A stretch of DNA of 64,000 nt from VSJD01 sp964617825 (GTDB lineage: Bacteria; Verrucomicrobiota; Kiritimatiellia; JAAZAB01). Shown here in pieces: positions 16,801-26,306 of the stretch (position 1 is its first letter; every line of letters begins with the position of its first letter). The stretch lies in the NCBI GenBank assembly GCA_964617825.1, contig CAZTWL010000004.1:1-64000 (forward strand), given 5' to 3'. Below the pieces are notes generated by a model. That model was not told the origin of the DNA. It was given only the letters and a program-made list of their open reading frames with translations, and did no database searches. A program made the translations under genes and the position numbers.

Positions 16801-17736
16801 ATGTTGGCAGTTAAACAGCTTAAAAAAACATTCGGACTGATCCATGCGGTCCGGGATGTGTCTTTCCAGGTTGCCCAGGGCGAAGTCCTCGGCTTTCTGG
16901 GCCCCAACGGTGCAGGCAAGACCACCACGATGCGCATGATCACCGGCTTCCTGCCGCCGACATCCGGCACCGCCGTCATTATGGGGCACGATATCACCGG
17001 CGAACCGATACAAGCTAAAAAGCTGATCGGGTATCTGCCGGAAAATGCTCCGGTTTATGCCGACATGACGGTCTGGAATTACCTGGGATTTATTGCCGAA
17101 ATCCGTGGCTTTACCGGACGAAGACGCGCAGAACGCGTCCAGCAAACCATCGAAACCTGCCGTCTGGATGCCGTCAAGCATCAGGCCATCGGGACTCTTT
17201 CCAAGGGTTATAAACAGCGCGTGTGTTTTTCCCAGGCGCTCCTGAACGATCCGCCGGTGCTCATCATGGATGAACCTACCGACGGTCTCGATCCTAACCA
17301 GAAACATATTGTCCGCACCATGATTCGCGAGATGGCCGCGCGCAAGGCCATCGTGATTTCAACCCACATCCTGGAAGAAGTGGAAGCCATCTGTACGCGC
17401 GCCATCATTATCCGCGACGGCACAATTGTCGCCAACGCCACGCCGGCCGAACTGAAGGCCAAAAGCCGTGAGCATGGCGCGGTGGAACTGTATGTCAAGT
17501 CGGCCGCCGGAGACCTCGCTGCTAAGCTGGAGCGCCTGGCTTCCGTCGCCCGCGTGGAAGTCCAGCCGCACCGGGTGGTGGTCTATCCCCGTCCTTCAGC
17601 CAATAACCCGGCCCAACTGGCGCCCGACATCCTGGCACTGTTCAAGGCCAACCCCGCTTGGGAACTGACCGCATTTAAAACCATGGAAGGCCGCCTGGAC
17701 GATGTTTTCCGCGATCTGACCGAATCGAAGAATTAA
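16801..17736 (+). CDS. ABC transporter ATP-binding protein (GldA-like)
   Basis: 311 residues from ATG 16801, with the ribosome site AAAGGAGAGGAG upstream. All ABC motifs are present: Walker A GFLGPNGAGKTTTM, signature GTLSKGYKQR, Walker B VLIMDEPTDGLDPNQ, and the H-loop in VISTHILEEVEAI. The C-terminal 75 residues form the extra domain typical of ABC-2 drug/gliding-type exporters. With the next three genes it forms the GldA-GldF-GldG-DUF4340 set widespread in PVC bacteria and Bacteroidetes, where the Gld names come from gliding motility but the transported substrate is unknown. Confidence 0.92.
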   Translation: MLAVKQLKKTFGLIHAVRDVSFQVAQGEVLGFLGPNGAGKTTTMRMITGFLPPTSGTAVIMGHDITGEPIQAKKLIGYLPENAPVYADMTVWNYLGFIAEIRGFTGRRRAERVQQTIETCRLDAVKHQAIGTLSKGYKQRVCFSQALLNDPPVLIMDEPTDGLDPNQKHIVRTMIREMAARKAIVISTHILEEVEAICTRAIIIRDGTIVANATPAELKAKSREHGAVELYVKSAAGDLAAKLERLASVARVEVQPHRVVVYPRPSANNPAQLAPDILALFKANPAWELTAFKTMEGRLDDVFRDLTESKN

Positions 17737-17913
17737 ATCCGGCGAATAATAATCAACAAGACGAATTATCCGTAAAGAACATAACGCGCGCCAAGATTCG
17801 ATACTACTGGAAATCAGCGTAGCCTTTTTTGCTCTATTTGAGATCTTGCGCGGCTAATAAATTGGAGAGCGGGCACAACCCGCCTTAGTTCCAGCGAACA
17901 AGGAGATTGATCT

Positions 17914-18657
17914 ATGGATTCCATGCGCAATACCAAGGCCATTATCAAACGCGAACTGACCTCCTATTTCGAGTCGCCAGTGGCTTATGTATTTATGGTG
18001 GTCTTTCTAATGCTGATCGGGTTCCTGACCTTTTTCGTATCCCGGTTTTATGAAGGCGGACAGGCCGATTTGCGCGGCTTTTTCTTCTGGCACCCGTGGA
18101 TGTTCCTGATCCTTGTGCCGGCCGCCGCCATGCGGCTTTGGGCCGAAGAACGCCGCGCCGGGACCATTGAAACCCTGTTGACCCTGCCCGTGACCATTAC
18201 CCAGGTAATCGTTGGCAAGTTCCTGGCAGCCTGGTTTTTTATCGGACTGATCGTGGCCCTGACGTTTCCCATCGTGCTGACCACGGCCTACTTGGGTGCC
18301 CCGGATCGCGGAGCTATCATGGGCGGGTATATCGGCAGTTTCCTTTTGGCCGGCGCCTATCTCTCGGTCGGCATGCTGACCTCGGCCATGACGCGCAACC
18401 AGGTCATCAGTTTCGTACTCTCGCTGGTTATCTGCCTGTTTCTCCTGCTCGCCGGCTGGCCGCCCGTGACGGATGTCATGGCGCGCTGGGCGCCGGAATG
18501 GCTGGTACGCGGCGTGGCCGCCTTCAGTTTTATGCCGCATTACGATGCGTTCCAGAAGGGTGTGCTCGACCTGCGCGACTTTGTCTATTATTTCAGCGTG
18601 ATGATCTTCATGCTGTTCGGCACAAACCTGGTTTTGGAAAACCGGAAGGCCGCCTGA
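17914..18657 (+). CDS. ABC-2 type permease (GldF-like)
   Basis: 247 residues with six hydrophobic segments; ribosome site AAGGAG 11 bases before the ATG. Typical of the family are the N-terminal ELTSYFESPVAYVFMVVF, the amphipathic PAAAMRLWAEERRAGTIETL motif found in ABC-2 permeases, and LTLPVTITQVIVGKF. It should form the membrane channel for the upstream ATPase. A gap of 177 bases separates the two with no terminator seen, so they are probably one operon. Confidence 0.9.
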   Translation: MDSMRNTKAIIKRELTSYFESPVAYVFMVVFLMLIGFLTFFVSRFYEGGQADLRGFFFWHPWMFLILVPAAAMRLWAEERRAGTIETLLTLPVTITQVIVGKFLAAWFFIGLIVALTFPIVLTTAYLGAPDRGAIMGGYIGSFLLAGAYLSVGMLTSAMTRNQVISFVLSLVICLFLLLAGWPPVTDVMARWAPEWLVRGVAAFSFMPHYDAFQKGVLDLRDFVYYFSVMIFMLFGTNLVLENRKAA

Positions 18658-18784
18658 TCGCATTTCGAATTGCTGCTGGATGATTGATGATTACCAATCG
18701 GAAAGCATCAATCCGAAATTAATTTGGCATTGACCATAAACGATCGACCATTTCAGTCGAATTGCGCAATATAAAGGAAAAATT

Positions 18785-20707
18785 ATGAAAGCACGGCTTC
18801 TTTGGAAATTCACCGGCAGCCTTGTCGGCCTGCTGGCCATCCTGGCCATCCTGATCGCGGTCAATATTATCGTCAGTCACGTCAGGCTGCGGGCGGACCT
18901 GACGGAAGAAAAGCTCTACACGCTTTCGGACGGCACCCGCGCCGTTCTCCAATCTCTGGGCCGGCCGGTATCCCTCAAGTTTTTCTTCTCCGGCAGCTCA
19001 ACGGAAATCCCCATCCCGCTCAAAAATTTTGCGCGCCAGGTGGAGGATTTGCTCAAGGAATACGAGCTGGCTTCCGGCGGCAAGCTGCTGGTTGAAACCT
19101 ACAATCCCAAGCCGGACTCGGATGCCGAGGAATGGGCGCAACGCTACGGACTCGCCGGCGAACAACTTGGCTTGGAAGATGGCGCGCTTTATCTGGGGCT
19201 CGTCGCCGTGCAGGGCGACAATCACGAGGTTATTCCGTTTCTCGATCCGCGCAACGAGGAAATGCTGGAATACAACATTACCCGCATGATCGCGCGCGTG
19301 GCCAACCCCAAAAAACCGGTTCTCGGCATCCTGAGCAGTCTGCCGGTCATGGGCGTGCGCTCGTTCCCATATGCCATGCCTGGCCAGCCGCGGCCCAAGA
19401 GTTCGCCGCCCTGGGTGGCCTTCAAGGATCTAAGCAAGGATTATGACGTGCGCCAATTGGCCGTCGATACGGAGGTCATCGACCCTGCAATCGACGTTAT
19501 GATCGTGGTGCATCCCAAGAACGTGCCGGAGAAAACACTTTTTGCCATCGACCAATTCATCCTGCGCGGCGGGCGCCTGCTGGCATTCGTCGATCCGCTC
19601 TGCGTCTCCGACGCCATGAACCAGGATCCTTCCATGGGCGGCATGGATCGGCCCATGTCCGACTTGGGCCCGCTTACCGCCGCCTGGGGCATCACCTACG
19701 AGCCCGACCAGGTTGTTGCCGATCTTCTGGCAAGCACCCGGGTGCAAAGCGGCAACAACCAGATTGAGAATAATCCCGTGTTTCTCAGCTTGCGCAATGT
19801 GAATATCGACGGGAAGGACATTGTCACCTCCTCGCTCGAATCGCTGGGGCTGCCCGTTGCCGGCGCATTTTCCGGCGCCGGGGTGGAAGGCTTGAGCGTC
19901 GGCACCCTGCTGGTAACCTCGGAGCAGTCGGCGCTTGTCAACACGATGGTTGCCCAGATGGGCGCGGAGTCTGTCCGCCGTGGCTTCAAGAGCGGGGAGA
20001 AGCGCCTGAACCTGGCCATCCGCGTGCAGGGGAAATTTAAAACGGCTTTCCCGCAAGGCAAGCCCAAGCCGGCGCCGGAAACCGGCAAAAAGAAAGCAGA
20101 CGCCAAGGAACCCGCGAACTCCGACGACAACACCCCGGCCTTAAAGGAAAGTGTCAAGCCCAGTTCCGTTATTCTGGTGGCGGATGTCGACCTGCTTTAT
20201 GACGCTTTCGCCGTTCAGGAAATTCCGATTTTCGGACAGCGCATGTATCAGCCGCTGAACGACAATATCAGTTTCTTTGCCAATGCCGTCGACCAGCTTT
20301 CCGGCAGTGCCGACATGGCCAAGATCCGCGCCCGCGGTCGGGTTGACCGCCCATTTGACCGCGTCCAAAAGCTCCAGAGCGAAGCGCAACAACGCTGGAT
20401 GGCACAGGAACGCATGCTGCAGGATCAGTTGGCCTCAACCCAGGAAAGGCTTGAAAACCTGCAAGCCAAGAAAGACAAAAGCCAGCGCTTCATTCTCAGC
20501 GCCGAGCAGGAACAGGAAATCGCCAAGTTCAAACAGGAACAAATCAAGACCCAACATGAGCTCAAGCAGGTTCGCAAAAACCTGCGCGAAGGCATCGAGG
20601 TGCTTGGCGTCAAAGTCAAGGTCATCAATATTCTGGCCATTCCCCTGCTGGTGTGCCTGGCGGGGCTGGCTTTTGGCTGGCAACGGCGACACAGTGTAAG
20701 GCGCTGA
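18785..20707 (+). CDS. GldG-family ABC auxiliary protein
   Basis: 640 residues. An N-terminal transmembrane helix (about 10-33) is followed by LRADLTEEKLYTLSDGTRAVL, the hallmark of GldG/ABC-2 auxiliary proteins, then a large periplasmic region with a thioredoxin-like/GATase-like fold (VEDLLKEYELASGGKL, VLGILSSLPVMG, FILRGGRLLAFVDPL). A Lys-rich linker (about 430-455), a coiled coil (about 540-605) and one C-terminal transmembrane helix (LAIPLLVCLAGLAFGW) close it. It partners the ABC ATPase and permease in the inner membrane; the precise role is unknown. Confidence 0.85.
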   Translation: MKARLLWKFTGSLVGLLAILAILIAVNIIVSHVRLRADLTEEKLYTLSDGTRAVLQSLGRPVSLKFFFSGSSTEIPIPLKNFARQVEDLLKEYELASGGKLLVETYNPKPDSDAEEWAQRYGLAGEQLGLEDGALYLGLVAVQGDNHEVIPFLDPRNEEMLEYNITRMIARVANPKKPVLGILSSLPVMGVRSFPYAMPGQPRPKSSPPWVAFKDLSKDYDVRQLAVDTEVIDPAIDVMIVVHPKNVPEKTLFAIDQFILRGGRLLAFVDPLCVSDAMNQDPSMGGMDRPMSDLGPLTAAWGITYEPDQVVADLLASTRVQSGNNQIENNPVFLSLRNVNIDGKDIVTSSLESLGLPVAGAFSGAGVEGLSVGTLLVTSEQSALVNTMVAQMGAESVRRGFKSGEKRLNLAIRVQGKFKTAFPQGKPKPAPETGKKKADAKEPANSDDNTPALKESVKPSSVILVADVDLLYDAFAVQEIPIFGQRMYQPLNDNISFFANAVDQLSGSADMAKIRARGRVDRPFDRVQKLQSEAQQRWMAQERMLQDQLASTQERLENLQAKKDKSQRFILSAEQEQEIAKFKQEQIKTQHELKQVRKNLREGIEVLGVKVKVINILAIPLLVCLAGLAFGWQRRHSVRR

Positions 20708-20754
20708 AAATCAATTAATGTCTCAATCGCTAGATATTTACCGGGAGATGGATT

Positions 20755-22074
20755 ATGAAGATACGCAATCTTGTTTTACTCGTGATATTGGCCGTGGCCT
20801 TGGCCGGTTGGGCTGCCTGGACCATGCGTCCGCAACCGCAACCGGGCACAGCCCTGATTGGCACGCGCGTCCTACCCAAGCTGCCCGTCAACCAGGTGAG
20901 CAAAATCGTGCTGACCACGGCAACGAACACCCTGACCCTGGCAAAGGTTAAAGGTATCTGGACCGTGGCCAACCGGTTTAACTATCCAGCGGCCTTCGAC
21001 AAAATTGCCGAGAATCTGCTCCAACTCAGCGAGATAAAAGTCGGTCAGGTAATTGCCGCCGATGAATCACAGAATGCCGCCCTCAATCTGCTGGATCCCG
21101 CCGCGGGAGATAAAAAGCAATCCGGGACACGCGTGGAATTGAAAGATGAAAACGACGGGATGATTGCTATGCTGCTCATTGGCAAGCCGTTTATGCGTCA
21201 GTCTCCGGAAGGCGGCCAGCAAGGACCGCTTTCCATGGGCGATTATCCGGACGGGCAATACGTGAAGACATCCGCAGGCCGCATATTCCTCGTCGGCCAA
21301 ACGTTCGATCGCTTGACCGATGGCATTGAGAACTGGCTGGCCACCGAGTTCGTCAATGTCGCCGCTAACGATATCCAGAACATCACGGTGACTGCGCCCG
21401 ACCGCGCGCCGATAAAGCTCGTGCGGTCAAAAACAAGCGAGGCCTTCACGCTTGAAGGCTTGAAAGAAGGGGAAGGCACATTAGATTCCGCCAAGGTCAA
21501 CCAGATGGCTGGGGCGCTGAATATGCTGGGGTTTGACGATATTGCCGCCCCTACTCTGTCATCCAAGGAAACCGGAATGGAGCACCCGGTGATCTTCGAG
21601 GCTTCTACCCGCCAGGGACGAATTTACACCTTGCGTATCGGCAATACACTGACCAACGACACGTTCGACCGCTATCTCAAGGTGACGGTGGACTGGAAAG
21701 CGCCGGCCGAGGCCAAAGACAAGGATGCCGCGATGGCGGTTACGACAAACGCGGTGGATGCGGCCAAAGCCGAACGGCAAAAAGCGGACGAGGCCGCAAA
21801 GAATGCGGCGGAAGCCAAGGCGCTGAACGACCGCCTGGCAACCTGGACCTTCATTATCAAGTCATATCGGGCGGAGCCGTTGCTGATCAAGCGCCAGGAC
21901 CTGATTAAAAAAACCGAGCCGGCCGGAGAACAGAAGGCGAATGACAGCATCCCCACCGTGACTCCCGAGGCAAAATCAGGGCGCCAGGCAAAGAATGTCG
22001 GGGACGAGAAAGCGCCGTTGAATTCCCAAAATCAAGCGCTGAACTTCAAGCCGCAAAATAAAATCGAGGAATGA
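20755..22074 (+). CDS. DUF4340 domain membrane protein
   Basis: 439 residues. A signal-anchor helix (MKIRNLVLLVILAVALAGW...) precedes a periplasmic region with two DUF4340-like repeats (VNQVSKIVLTTATNTLTLAKVKGIWTV split over two strands, and the later VNVAANDIQNITVTAPD). The C-terminal 140 residues carry an Ala/Lys/Glu-rich helix and a polar tail. DUF4340 proteins regularly follow GldG-like genes, and this placement is part of the evidence. The stop codon overlaps the ATG of the MoxR gene as ATGA, which ties the ABC module and the MoxR/Bat module into one transcription unit. Confidence 0.8.
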   Translation: MKIRNLVLLVILAVALAGWAAWTMRPQPQPGTALIGTRVLPKLPVNQVSKIVLTTATNTLTLAKVKGIWTVANRFNYPAAFDKIAENLLQLSEIKVGQVIAADESQNAALNLLDPAAGDKKQSGTRVELKDENDGMIAMLLIGKPFMRQSPEGGQQGPLSMGDYPDGQYVKTSAGRIFLVGQTFDRLTDGIENWLATEFVNVAANDIQNITVTAPDRAPIKLVRSKTSEAFTLEGLKEGEGTLDSAKVNQMAGALNMLGFDDIAAPTLSSKETGMEHPVIFEASTRQGRIYTLRIGNTLTNDTFDRYLKVTVDWKAPAEAKDKDAAMAVTTNAVDAAKAERQKADEAAKNAAEAKALNDRLATWTFIIKSYRAEPLLIKRQDLIKKTEPAGEQKANDSIPTVTPEAKSGRQAKNVGDEKAPLNSQNQALNFKPQNKIEE

Positions 22075-23114
22075 CCGATCCGACCATCTATCATCAACCG
22101 CTGACCATGCAGGAGATAATCCATATGGACCACACCGAAATCACCAAGACGACCGACATGATTCACGAACAGACCAAGGCCATCGACAGCGTGCGCCAGG
22201 AAGTGATGAAAATCATGGTGGGCCAGGAACACATGCTGGACCGCATGCTGATTGCGCTCATTACCGGCGGGCATATCCTTCTGGAAGGCGTGCCCGGACT
22301 GGCCAAGACCACGGCGGTCAAAACGCTGGCCCAGTCGCTGGGATTGAAATTTCATCGGATCAGCTTTACGCCGGACCTCTTGCCGGCCGACCTGATCGGC
22401 ACGATGATTTACGACCCGCGCACCGGAACATTTTCAGTCAAGAAGGGGCCGGTCTTCACAAACCTTTTGCTGGCGGATGAAATCAACCGGGCCCCGGCCA
22501 AAGTGCAGTCGGCCCTTCTGGAAGCCATGCAAGAACATCAGGTGACAATCGGCGATCAAACCTATCCTTTGCCGGAACCGTTCATGGTCATGGCTACCCA
22601 AAACCCCATCGAACAGGAAGGCACCTATCCCCTGCCCGAGGCGCAAATCGACCGTTTCATGCTCAAATGCAAGGTGACCTATCCTTCCAAGGATGACGAA
22701 CGCCGGATCATGAACCGATTCACGCGCAAACACGATGAAGAGATAAGCGCAGTCATGTCGTCCGATCAGATCTTCCTGTTACGCGACCTGCTGGACCAGG
22801 TCTATTGCGACGAAAAAGTGGGCGAATACATCCTCGACCTTGTCTTCGCCACACGCCAGCCATCAATTTACAATATTCCCGTGGATCACCAAATCCAGTA
22901 CGGCGCATCGCCGCGCGCCACGCTTTATCTGAACCTGGCTTCCCGCGCCAATGCCATGCTTCACGGCCGCGGTTATGCCACGCCTCAGGACGTCAAGGAA
23001 ATCGCCCACGATATCCTCCGGCACCGCATAATGCTGACTTACGAAGCGGAAGCGGAAGAAGTGACCAGCGAGGACCTGATCACGCGTCTTCTCAACGATA
23101 TACCGGTGCCTTGA
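22071..23114 (+). CDS. MoxR-family AAA+ ATPase
   Basis: 347 residues. Walker A GVPGLAKTT (about residues 73-81), Walker B LLADEINRAP, sensor-1 MVMATQNPIEQEG and the arginine segment LPEAQIDRFMLK are all present. MoxR ATPases act as chaperones for VWA-domain partners and usually sit directly upstream of DUF58 and Bat genes, as here. The first 40 residues are an extension before the conserved start of the domain. It overlaps the DUF4340 gene by four bases. Confidence 0.93.
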   Translation: MTDPTIYHQPLTMQEIIHMDHTEITKTTDMIHEQTKAIDSVRQEVMKIMVGQEHMLDRMLIALITGGHILLEGVPGLAKTTAVKTLAQSLGLKFHRISFTPDLLPADLIGTMIYDPRTGTFSVKKGPVFTNLLLADEINRAPAKVQSALLEAMQEHQVTIGDQTYPLPEPFMVMATQNPIEQEGTYPLPEAQIDRFMLKCKVTYPSKDDERRIMNRFTRKHDEEISAVMSSDQIFLLRDLLDQVYCDEKVGEYILDLVFATRQPSIYNIPVDHQIQYGASPRATLYLNLASRANAMLHGRGYATPQDVKEIAHDILRHRIMLTYEAEAEEVTSEDLITRLLNDIPVP

Positions 23115-23222
23115 ATAATGGACAAGGGGTAACGGCCAACGGCACTTGTTGCTCATTGGCCAAGGCCGGTTTGCATTAGTCCGTTTTTTGCCATCGATTA
23201 ACCATCAACTACTTTTTTTAAA

Positions 23223-24113
23223 ATGGCCATTGATACCAAAGAATTGATGAAGCACGTCCGCCGGATCAAGGTGGTTACGGCCAAGCTTGTGGATGAACAC
23301 ATATCCGGCGAGTATCACTCCGTCTTCAAGGGGCGCGGCATGGAATTCGACGAAGTGCGCGCCTATGTGCCCGGCGACGACGTGCGCTCTATCGATTGGA
23401 ACGTGACCGCGCGCATGGGGCACCCCTATGTCAAGCGCTTCTGCGAAGAGCGGGAATTGACGATTATTTTCCTGGTGGATATTTCCGGCTCCATGATTTT
23501 CGGGTCCGGATTGCGTTCCAAAGCCGAGGTGGCCGCCGAACTGACCAGCCTCCTGGCGCTTTCAGCCATAAAAAATCAGGACAAGGTCGGAATGATCCTG
23601 TTCTCCGACCGGATCGAGCGCTATATTCCTCCGCGCAAGGGCCGGACGGCAGCAATGCGCCTGGTACGGGAGGTCTTGGCAGCCGAGGAAACGCGCCATG
23701 AAACCAACCTTGGTGTTGCCCTGCAATTCCTGAATAAGGTGCAAAAACGCCGTTCGGTGGTTTTCCTGATTTCCGATTTCCTGGCCACGGGATATGAAAA
23801 GGAATTGCGGATCATGTCGCGCCATCACGACCTGATCGCCTGCCCGATTTCAGACCCCCGCGAGCGGACTTTGCCAGATATCGGACTTTTGGAACTGGTC
23901 AACCCGGAGACCGGCGAACTCATGCTGGCGGACACCAGTTCCAGCCATCTCTTGAAATCGTTTCAGGCTCAGGCCGCCGCGGAGGAGCAGGCGCGCGACA
24001 AGCAATTCCAGAGGCTTAAAGTTGATCGCCTGGCACTGACAACCGATCGTCCCTTTGTGGACGATGTCCGCCGGCTTTTCCACCTTCGCCAGCATCGCAT
24101 GCATCGGGGCTGA
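23223..24113 (+). CDS. DUF58 protein with degenerate VWA fold
   Basis: 296 residues. The DUF58 signature GRGMEFDEVRAYVPGDDVR followed by SIDWNVTAR is clear, and a VWA-like metal site LVDISGSM lies at about residue 86. DUF58 proteins are cytoplasmic partners of MoxR ATPases. The gene lies 108 bases after moxR and five bases before the next gene. Confidence 0.93.
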   Translation: MAIDTKELMKHVRRIKVVTAKLVDEHISGEYHSVFKGRGMEFDEVRAYVPGDDVRSIDWNVTARMGHPYVKRFCEERELTIIFLVDISGSMIFGSGLRSKAEVAAELTSLLALSAIKNQDKVGMILFSDRIERYIPPRKGRTAAMRLVREVLAAEETRHETNLGVALQFLNKVQKRRSVVFLISDFLATGYEKELRIMSRHHDLIACPISDPRERTLPDIGLLELVNPETGELMLADTSSSHLLKSFQAQAAAEEQARDKQFQRLKVDRLALTTDRPFVDDVRRLFHLRQHRMHRG

Positions 24114-24130
24114 AGAAAGTGCAGAATTTT

Positions 24131-25246
24131 ATGATGGCCATGCCATACAAAGCAAAAGGATCCTGTTCACGGCTATACGGCTGGGCGCAAGCCGGCGTTT
24201 TTTTGGCGCTGGCGGCCTTCTTGTCCGTTACGGCACCCGTTGCCGCCAGTACGAACGGCGCTGCTTTGCCGGAATCACGGGCTGAGCCGCGTGTGGAAAA
24301 AATGGCGTCGGGCCCCGTGGAATTAATCATTGCCGCCGACCCGGCCCAGGTTCATCTGGACCGGGACATCCTGCTTTCGATCAAGACTATTGCGCCCTCC
24401 AATATCACGGTCCGGTTGCCGCCCCTGGAAAATCGGCTTGCCGGATTTGTCCTGAACGGCGCGTTTGACCGCGAACCGGCCTGCGAGGGCGGGACCATTG
24501 TGCAGGAACATTGTTTTCGATTGACGCCGCTTGTGGCCGCCGAATACCGCCTGGCGCCCCTGGCGGTTACCTATACCGATAGAAGCGCTCCCAATTCCTC
24601 TGAAAACTGGTTTGCCACGCGCGCGCTCGTTTTTGATGTCGCCCCGCTAGGCAAAGAGCATCCGGGCGTTTCCATGCGCGATATCCGCGGGCCGGTTTGG
24701 ATCTATCCCCCCTTCAAAACAGTGGTCGGCTGGCTGGCAATCCTGGTATTGGTCGCGGCGGCAATCTGGGCGATCTACCGGTTCAGCCGCCGAATTCATC
24801 GCGCCATTCAGTTACAGCGGATGTCGCCCCGCGAACGCGCGCTGGTGGAACTGGCCGAATTGATGGCCCAAGACCTAATCTCAAAAAGCAAGATCAAGGA
24901 ATTTTTCCTGGCACTGACCTTGATTGTCCGCCGCTACATCGAACGGGCACACGATATTCGGGCGCCCGAACAGACCACGGAGGAATTTCTGCTGGCCGCT
25001 TCGCGGAATCCGCAATTCCGCCCGGAGGTTTTGGTCAAACTGCGCGCTTTTCTGCAAACTGCCGACTTGGTCAAATTCGCGGAATATCGACCGGAAAAAG
25101 CGGTCGTGGATCTGGCCTTCGGCACGGCCAAGGATTATGTGGCCACGGATGAAGCGCTGCAAACGGCGGAATCCGGCGCCGGCAGGGAGGATGGCGCACC
25201 ACGGCGGACACGCCATGATCTTGGAACAATGAAGCAGGAAACATAG
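24131..25246 (+). CDS. BatD-like / DUF4381-type membrane protein
   Basis: About 371 residues from ATG 24131; a GTG 12 bases upstream (24119) is an alternative start. A signal peptide or anchor (AGVFLALAAFLSVTAPVAAS) precedes a periplasmic beta-rich domain (VELIIAADPAQVHLDRDILLSI, an oxygen-tolerance BatD-like Ig strand pattern). One transmembrane helix (GWLAILVLVAAAIWAIYRF) is followed by a cytoplasmic helical domain of the DUF4381/BatD-tail kind (KIKEFFLALTLIVRRYIERAHDI ... TTEEFL, split over two helices). It sits in the usual DUF58-(this)-BatA order. Function beyond being part of the Bat/MoxR complex is unknown. Confidence 0.75.
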   Translation: MMAMPYKAKGSCSRLYGWAQAGVFLALAAFLSVTAPVAASTNGAALPESRAEPRVEKMASGPVELIIAADPAQVHLDRDILLSIKTIAPSNITVRLPPLENRLAGFVLNGAFDREPACEGGTIVQEHCFRLTPLVAAEYRLAPLAVTYTDRSAPNSSENWFATRALVFDVAPLGKEHPGVSMRDIRGPVWIYPPFKTVVGWLAILVLVAAAIWAIYRFSRRIHRAIQLQRMSPRERALVELAELMAQDLISKSKIKEFFLALTLIVRRYIERAHDIRAPEQTTEEFLLAASRNPQFRPEVLVKLRAFLQTADLVKFAEYRPEKAVVDLAFGTAKDYVATDEALQTAESGAGREDGAPRRTRHDLGTMKQET

Positions 25247-25267
25247 AATAAAGAAACGATTCCCGTC

Positions 25268-26302
25268 ATGTTTCGCTTTGCCAATCCATATTATTTGTTT
25301 TTGATTATCCCGCTTTGTGTCGTGGCCTGGGCCATGTTCGCGCGGCGCAGGAAGGGCGGCATTGTCTTTGCACCCACTCATCGTCTGCCGCCTGCGGCTT
25401 TAACCTGGCGGACGGTTGCCATCAGCCTTGTCCCGTTCCTGTTCCTGGCCGGCGCAGGGCTGACGATTATCGCCATGGCCCGTCCGCAAACTGTGTTCTC
25501 GAAGACCGCGCATCAAACCGATGCCATTGCCATTCAAATGGTGGTCGACGTTTCCGGCTCGATGGAAGCGCTGGATTTTTCGACGGCGGACACCATGTGT
25601 ACGCGCCTGGACGTGGTCAAGGAAACATTCGCCAAGTTCATTGAGAAGCGCACCGACGACTTGATCGGCCTGGTCACTTTTGGCGGCTATGCCAACAGCC
25701 GCGTGCCGTTGACCATCGATCACAGCGCGCTCCTGCACGTCCTCAAAGGCGTCCAGATTCCCAAACCCTCCCTGGATGCCAACGGGCAGTTGGTTAACCA
25801 GGAGGAATTGCTGACCGCCATTGGCGATGCATTGGCCACGGCCTGCGGGCGGCTGGAAAAGGCCCCGATCAAATCCAAGCTTATCGTGCTGCTTAGCGAT
25901 GGCGAATCCAACACAGGCCTGATCAAGCCCGACGAAGCCGTCAAAGCCGCCAAGGCGCTGGGCATCAAGGTCTATACCATCGGTGTGGGCTCAAACGGAC
26001 GCGCACCCTTTATGACCAGAGACGTTTTCGGCCGCAACACCATTCAATACGCCGAAGTCCGCATCGATGAGGAACAGCTACGCCGCATTGCCTCGACCAC
26101 CGGCGGACAATATTTCAACGTCAAGGATCCCAAGGGTCTTTCCCGTGCGCTATCCGAGATCGATAAACTTGAGAAAACCAATATTAACAAGGAGATTTTT
26201 AACCAGTACACGGAATTGTTCCCTCGCTATCTCTGGCCTGGAGTTGTTTTGCTGGCTCTGGCCATCTCTTTGAACATGATGGTGCGGAAGGAGATTATTT
26301 AA
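25268..26302 (+). CDS. batA: VWA-domain membrane protein BatA
   Basis: 344 residues. N-terminal helices (about 10-25 and 50-70) lead to a VWA domain with an intact MIDAS: DVSGS at about residue 94, a Thr in the LVTFGGYAN region, and the Asp of VLLSDGESNTG. A final transmembrane helix (LWPGVVLLALAISLNMMV) anchors the C-terminus. BatA belongs to the Bat (Bacteroides aerotolerance) set and is thought to be clamped by MoxR ATPases. It lies 4 bases upstream of batB. Confidence 0.9.
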   Translation: MFRFANPYYLFLIIPLCVVAWAMFARRRKGGIVFAPTHRLPPAALTWRTVAISLVPFLFLAGAGLTIIAMARPQTVFSKTAHQTDAIAIQMVVDVSGSMEALDFSTADTMCTRLDVVKETFAKFIEKRTDDLIGLVTFGGYANSRVPLTIDHSALLHVLKGVQIPKPSLDANGQLVNQEELLTAIGDALATACGRLEKAPIKSKLIVLLSDGESNTGLIKPDEAVKAAKALGIKVYTIGVGSNGRAPFMTRDVFGRNTIQYAEVRIDEEQLRRIASTTGGQYFNVKDPKGLSRALSEIDKLEKTNINKEIFNQYTELFPRYLWPGVVLLALAISLNMMVRKEII

Positions 26303-26306
26303 CGTC